From Selaginella tamariscina (Eukaryota > Streptophyta > Lycopodiopsida > Selaginellales > Selaginellaceae): a DNA stretch of 64,000 nt. The notes beneath the pieces were generated by a model that worked only from the letters and a program-made list of their open reading frames with translations, was not told the DNA's origin and made no database searches. Where the stretch lies: assembly GCA_003024785.1 (NCBI GenBank), contig PUQB01000046.1:784889-848888 (forward strand). Reading direction: 5' to 3'. A program made the translations under genes and the position numbers. The first letter of the stretch is position 1, and every line of letters begins with the position of its first letter. Of this stretch, positions 58,997-64,000 are shown one piece after another.

Positions 58997-59367
58997 TGTT
59001 TTCAACTTCTCTTGCAATTTCCACAACTCCATTGTCAATTATATCCATAATTGGGTGTAACTGCTGAAAACAAAATATCCGAAGATGATTTAAATGCCTT
59101 CTTCTTTCCTTCTTGCTCATCCTTCCGTTCACCCACCTTTGCCTTACCCTTATCACGTATCTTCTTCTCATAAGGGTCCATTGTCTCCAACGAAACTATC
59201 ATCATTGGCCGCCCCTCATGTAACGACTTCGGGGTGATCTCCTGTTTCATTACCACCTGCGTTTGGGAGTTTGACTTGAGTTTTCCACTACTCTCCTGTC
59301 TTGCCTTTGTCTTGTGCTCCTTTTCTACTTCACACGGATGTACTATGTGCGTGTCTATATGCAACAC
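58997..59367 (-). other. Charged unknown reading frames
   Basis: Two overlapping minus-strand frames. 59367-59035 is Lys/Glu-rich (EVEKEHKTKARQESSGKLKS, then DPYEKKIRDKGKAKVGERKD); 59171-58926 includes NHLRIFCFQQLHPIMDIID. A frame shift or short intron could join them. It is less AT-rich than its surroundings, which suggests a captured or decayed coding piece. I recognise no family. Confidence 0.3.
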
Positions 59368-59700
59368 TTACTTAGATGTTGTGTATCTGCAGAAGCAAAG
59401 AGGGAAGTGAAGCCTAGCATCATCCACAAAATTAAAATTTTGTTAACTAGTAACTTCCAGCTAATAGACAATAAAACTCTCGAGGTTTTTCAACTATGCG
59501 TAAAATCTTCTAGGCTAAAAGTTCCAAGAGATTTCTATAATGTTCTTGTTCATGATATAAATGTTTGCAAGTTTTTAATATTTAATTTAATATTTTATTT
59601 ATAAATAAAATCTTTTTTTTTATGCTTGTAATTGTTACTAGTTATGATAAGGTTTTGGTGGAAAAATTGTTTCAACTTGAAGATTTCTATTCTATATTAA
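59368..59700. other. Intergenic, weak plus-strand reading frame
   Basis: A plus-strand frame (59314-59604) reads SIIHKIKILLTSNFQLIDNK and then CVKSSRLKVPRDFYNVLVHD after a CAG acceptor-like site at 59391. It could be an exon of something decayed. No family recognised. Confidence 0.25.
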
Positions 59701-62700
59701 AACTATATTATTAATTAGGGTTATCCAAACCTAACTAACACTTGTGTCCGCCTATGGCGCATACTCGTGTCCTTATTAAGTACTAGCCCTAAGTCTAGGG
59801 TATGACTTGGCCACCCAAACCCTTAGAGGTTAGTCATGGTTTAGGTACCCTTGTTGCCCTAAAGGGGTAAGTGACATGCCTTAGCTTTATCACGGGGGTA
59901 TGTGTGAGACACATCTTCTTTGTAGGGTTAGAGCATGAGCCTATCTAGGTCTATTGGGATAGGATCTTAAAGTTTACTCGGGATATTCTATAGAGTTCGA
60001 GGGATGGTCATTCTAAAGGACTTAGGACTCTAAGTCTTTTGTTTAAACTAGGCATCTGAATTAGACTCTTGGGGTCATCTTGGAAGACTTAGCGTTACTC
60101 ACACAGGGAATTGAGGCCGGAAGGCCACTTGGCGGCCACGTGTTATCGCGTGTTAGCCCTCCGAGTTAAACTTTGATAATTGGTACCGAAGCCATTCTCT
60201 ACGGTTAGTAAGACTGCCTAAAGTTGCAGTGTGCTCAGGGTTTAGTTAGCTCTAAATTTTGAAATACTTTATCACTTTTGACTAACGTTTGAATTCTGCA
60301 TAGAGAGTGGATCCTGAGATCTATAACTCTTTTAAAGAACATTTGCTTGGTAAATGGGTGTGGGTTATGGACTCCAATATTGAAGGCAGCACTTGGACGG
60401 CAACTTCCAAGTTGTATGCCAGATTACTTTACCATATACTTATGACGTGTTAGTTTGTTCTGGCTTACAAACTAAGTCTTATAAAGTGGATCATGTGATA
60501 TGCTAAGTTTACACATTATTGAAAATTTTTCTTTTTCTTTAAGGTGTATGAAATTGGGGTAACACATGATTGAGAACGTGACAACGTCCTTTGAGTTTTG
60601 ACTTATGTCAAGATTCAATATCGGGTTTGGCAATAGTGTTCAAAGGGGAAAAACTTATGTTCAAATTTGCATCTTTGACTTCGGAAGAAGGGGCATATTC
60701 AAACATAAGAGAACGTTACCTTTTGACAGAAGGTGTAAAATAAGCTCTCATTATAGTGCATGTTTTTCATAGTGTAACTTTAAAAGCAGACTATGGTGAT
60801 GAACTTATAATACAACGGAATGCCAGATATTAACATAGGATAAATATGTTAACAAATTGGTTCGAAGATCCAATGTAATAAAAGTATTATTCAATGTTTA
60901 TAATATTTTGATGACACTAGCTCCAAGTAACATTAGGTGGAATAGTTTACTAAGTTTAAGTTACCTAATTTGAACATGTACAACTTGAAACCTTAATTAG
61001 TTATAAGTGCGCACTCTGTATTCAAGTTAGCTAGTTCGACTAACTTGATTATGAAGTTGTCTCATATGAGATCATGAGAGAGACTTGGGATAATAGTTTA
61101 TGGATTCCGTTTTCATATCGATTTTTGGGATAAATGGCATGATTTATCAGAAACAAAAATGTTGAAAACATACATTTACATATTTCAATTTATTGAGTAA
61201 TGGAGAACTTGCATAGTGAAGGCGTTCGGTGCACATTTGTGCATTTTTATTGTTAACTCTTTGATCTTGAAGTTTGTAATGTTTTTGCAATGTATAAGCT
61301 CTTGAACAAGAGTGATTCCTTATTTAAGAAGAGCATGATTTGGGATTCTCCACTCTGCTTATTGACTAAGTAAGAAACTTGCTAAGCTTAAAAGTTATTG
61401 GTGGTGTCAAATGAGCCGAAAGCTAGTTGGATATACATTTTGGAAGTTTAAGTGCATGTACCTCCTCAGAGAGTTTGTATTTGGTGAGAATTAGAAGTTA
61501 ATATTGGTTTTCAATATTGATTTTATTTTAGAGTCGAATACAATTATTCAAAAGACGTTTTTGACTTTGCATCATGGTCGCAAATGTGAACACTCAAAGA
61601 ACTTATAAAGTAGGTATCTTCAGTTCTTTGGAATATCGAAAAATAAAACTATTCTTGACTCAAGGTTTGATTATATTCCTTGGGTTAGTTATTGTTCTAT
61701 CTTAAGGTTTGATGGTGTTCCTTGAGTTTGATTCAATATCCTTAAAAGTAAGATATCCAGTGGTTATGTCATTGTTTTTACTATGACTCGACCCTTTACT
61801 TTGCGGTTTGATTATGTTACCTACTGGATTATATGACGAACCCTAGATGTAAAAGAAACAAGCTCGCATAGTGCACTTGAGTATCTAGTGATGGTCTGGC
61901 CCGGGTGCCGTTAGGTATTTACAAGAAACTCTAGGCGAAGTTAGCACTTCTATTTAAAAAACTCTTACCCATTTTGACATTCTAAGTTAGGGTTTTTTGC
62001 AAAGTATAACTTGTCAAAAAAGTGTCATAGTTTTTATTAGACTTGACCCTTTACTTTGGACGTTGACTGTTGTTACCTACTGTACTATATTGATGGACCC
62101 TAAATGTAGTAAAAAACAGGGCCCACTTAGTGCACTTGGGTATCTAATGATGGTCCAGCCGGGTGTCATTAAGTATTTGCAGGAAACTAAGTGAAGCTAA
62201 AACTTACTTTTTAAAAATCCACCCCCAATTTTGACGTCCCAGTTAGGCTGATTGGTTAATGTAGATGAGTTCGACGTGTTTAGTAGGGTTAGGAACACCC
62301 CTAGGGTTGACCTAACCCTAGGGTTGCCCTAACCCATGCCTTAAAAACCCTCAACCCCTTGGGTAGGGTTTTAGGTTAGAGTTAGGCTAAGTTAAACACT
62401 CTCTCATTAACTTAATAAGGGGCTAGCCAATGGGGGGGCTCCATCACATAAATAAGATAGAGTATGTAGGAGTGAGGGTTCTTGGGTTCATGACAAAGTT
62501 TGTTACTCTTCTCTCGGTGCAAGCTCTAGCTTGTGTCGTCAAGGCACATGTTGTGCCGCCCTAACTTCCAGATGATAGGGTACGTCCCACCTTTCAGTAC
62601 CCTTAACATTGGCGAATCCATGCTTGGGAGTCTTGTGGGAATGCACATTCCAAAGAGGCAGAGGTTGAGGCTTGTCTCTAGCCTTCTCCTCCACGTCAAG

Positions 62701-63390
62701 CTAAGAGCAACACTCACAACTAAGCAGGGCACGTTTGTGTCTTTGTCCAATTGTGGTTGTGAGTTCTTGATTGACAAGGTTTCCTTACTAAGTCCTAAGG
62801 GATAATTGAGGTTGGCATTTAGGAGCCAGATTTTGTAGCACTTGGTGCAACTCTTGAATCTAAGGGCTATGGCATGATACCCCACATTGTGAAAGGTAAT
62901 ATCACATGAAGATGTGACATTTAACTAGATGTCACATGATACAATGCCTAAGGCATGCCCTTTGAGGTTGTGTCATGGGTTTGTTACCAAGGGGTTGGAT
63001 AGTCTAGCAAACATGTATGCTTGTGCTCGCATTAGGGTGCTAAGCCTTGGGCATTCGCTCAAGGGAAGTTAGGCCTCGTAACTAGGTGTGCTTTGGCACA
63101 CTTAACTAGGGGAGTGTTCCCCTTGGATTCTAAGGGTTGAACAACCTAAGCTTAATAGCCATGAGCCTTTCATGAGACACTCGCAAAGTCATGTACTTAG
63201 GGTTATTCAAACCTAATCTTAGGGAGTTTGCTTAGCAAAACACTTGTGTTCTGCCTACAGTGCACACTCGTGTTTTCACTAAGTATTAGCCCTAGGTCCA
63301 AGGTATGACTTGGCCACTCAAACCCTTAGGGGTTAGTCGTGGTTCAGGGTACCCCTTGTTGCCCTAAAGGGTTGTACTCTTGGATGAGGA
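59701..63390 (+). mobile_element. Relic of a noncoding tRNA-Met-primed LTR element (LARD-like)
   Basis: Direct repeats 59718-59870 and 63199-63380 (GTATGACTTGGCCAC, AAACCCTTAG, GTTGCCCTAAA) are LTR-like and about 3.5 kb apart. TTGGTACCGAAGC at about 60180 resembles a decayed tRNA-Met primer-binding site, and 60200-60640 matches the inverted leader at 33337-33750. The interior has no long frame; the piece at 62533-62805 and its overlap on the other strand are short and unrecognised. Boundaries and target duplication are not resolved. Confidence 0.45.
61775..62250. repeat. Tandem duplication of a ~240-bp noncoding unit
   Basis: Two adjacent copies (about 61778-61995 and 62025-62235) share GACYYGACCCTTTACTTTG, GTTACCTACTG, TAGTGCACTTG.GTATCTA, TGATGGTC and TTTTGACRT. 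They diverge by scattered substitutions and small indels. Confidence 0.65.
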
Positions 63391-63432
63391 GTGTCACAAT
63401 CTTTCCCTCTCCCCTTACTCTTGGATGAGGAG

Positions 63433-64000
63433 TGTTACAACCTTTCCCTTTCCCCTTATGCCAACTAGGCAAAGGGCCAATTAGTGTTTATGAGAGGGCC
63501 CTGGTCATGATGACCCAGGTCCGCTTGGGTCTTTTTGCCTACATATCTCACATATCCCACATCTTTACCCAGGTAGTCAACTCACTAGGTTAAAACTATG
63601 ACACTCTCCACCCATTTGAGAAAGTGGATGCCCTCATCCACAGACTTCAAAGGGTTGCTACTATGCCTTCCTCCAGAAGGTGCAACCAGAGGCGTTTCTA
63701 CTCATGCCCTTCCTCTAGAAAGTGCAGCCAGAGGCGTTTCTACTCACGCTTAGCTCTACTTACGCTTGACTCGCAACCCAGCCCGCAAGCTGTACTCGCA
63801 TCACATGTTAATCGGGCCAAAGGTGATCACATAGCCGCTTGGCTATACACATGTGATCGAGAGGTTTAGTTAGGCAAGAGCCGCTTGGCTGTACACATGT
63901 GATCGAGGGGTTTAGTTAGGCAAGGACAAGTGCGCCAACCTTAGTGGCGTGAGCTTTATTCAAAGTTCATCCTGGACCCGGACCGCTCTGATACCAAATG
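63433..64000 (-). mobile_element. TRIM-like miniature LTR retrotransposon, minus strand, right LTR outside the window
   Basis: 3' LTR 63433-63603 (TGTTACAACC...CTATGACA, 171 bp), preceded on the minus strand by a purine tract (GGGTGGAGAG). The interior of about 395 bp includes a near-duplicate pair (63866-63895 and 63880-63925: GCCGCTTGGCTRTACACATG). On the minus strand TGGTATCAGAGC (reverse complement at 63985-63996) is an exact tRNA-iMet primer-binding site, followed at the very edge by what should be the start of the 5' LTR. A further partial LTR lies at 63388-63420. Same family as 33763-33938. Confidence 0.6.

Noticed and set aside
1-64000. tRNA and rRNA genes
   Set aside because: I looked for cloverleaf-type GGTTCGA-N-TCC arms and conserved rRNA stretches and saw none I could support by eye; tRNAscan-SE and Infernal would be decisive.

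Overview
The window reads as nuclear DNA of a land plant: GT-AG introns, plant-type transposable elements, and N-terminal cullin gene fragments. Introns are very short (about 43-90 bp wherever exon phases can be checked), and the chromodomain Ty3/gypsy elements resemble lineages known from mosses and lycophytes. I lean towards a lycophyte such as Selaginella, at low confidence. No intact housekeeping gene, rRNA or tRNA was found; almost everything is mobile DNA or relics of it.

Layout. 1-510: CA/CT-rich tandem repeat. 600-1620: fragment of a DNA-transposon gene. 1690-3360: composite repeat with a captured cullin fragment (copy 1) and a GC-rich island. About 4750-10660: probable DNA transposon with two divergent genes, a SAM-domain-like/acidic protein on the minus strand and a transposase-like protein on the plus strand, followed by CACTA-like subterminal repeats. 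12955-14270: decayed MULE/FAR1-type transposase. 14462-33332: a nest of one chromovirus family. Element B (LTRs 14794-15392 and 31310-31886) is split by complete element A (15545-21792, target duplication CTAGC) and by inverted, internally deleted element C (26580-31280, target duplication CATGG); element D shares B's 3' LTR. 33337-36500: remains of a tRNA-Met-primed short-LTR element and of a CACTA accessory gene. 36840-39600: dispersed repeat and cullin copy 2.

40030-48643 is the centrepiece: an 8.6-kb Mutator-like element with a 9-bp target duplication (GACATACAG), imperfect terminal inverted repeats and an uninterrupted paralogue of its insertion site in the same window. On the minus strand it encodes a three-exon MULE transposase (about 1,019 aa, open reading frame intact) with a SWIM finger. 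On the plus strand, driven from a shared intergenic region, is a second gene combining a ParB/sulfiredoxin-like domain with a beta-class DNA amino-methyltransferase fold. Its 5' part is an array of about eight tandem ~136-bp units, each looking like one ~70-bp exon plus one ~65-bp intron. The array carries the palindromic motif GCCGACTGA, also present near both element ends. Together these suggest an element-encoded DNA-binding/methylation-related system acting on its own repeats.

48644-59000: a ~5.5-kb tandem segmental duplication containing cullin copies 3-5 and an AT-rich MITE. 59000-64000: charged unknown reading frames and relics of short-LTR (TRIM/LARD-like) elements.

A second system of interest is in the chromovirus family. 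Its primer-binding site is exactly complementary (12-13 nt) to the predicted 5' end of its own transcript, the signature of Tf1/sushi-type self-priming.
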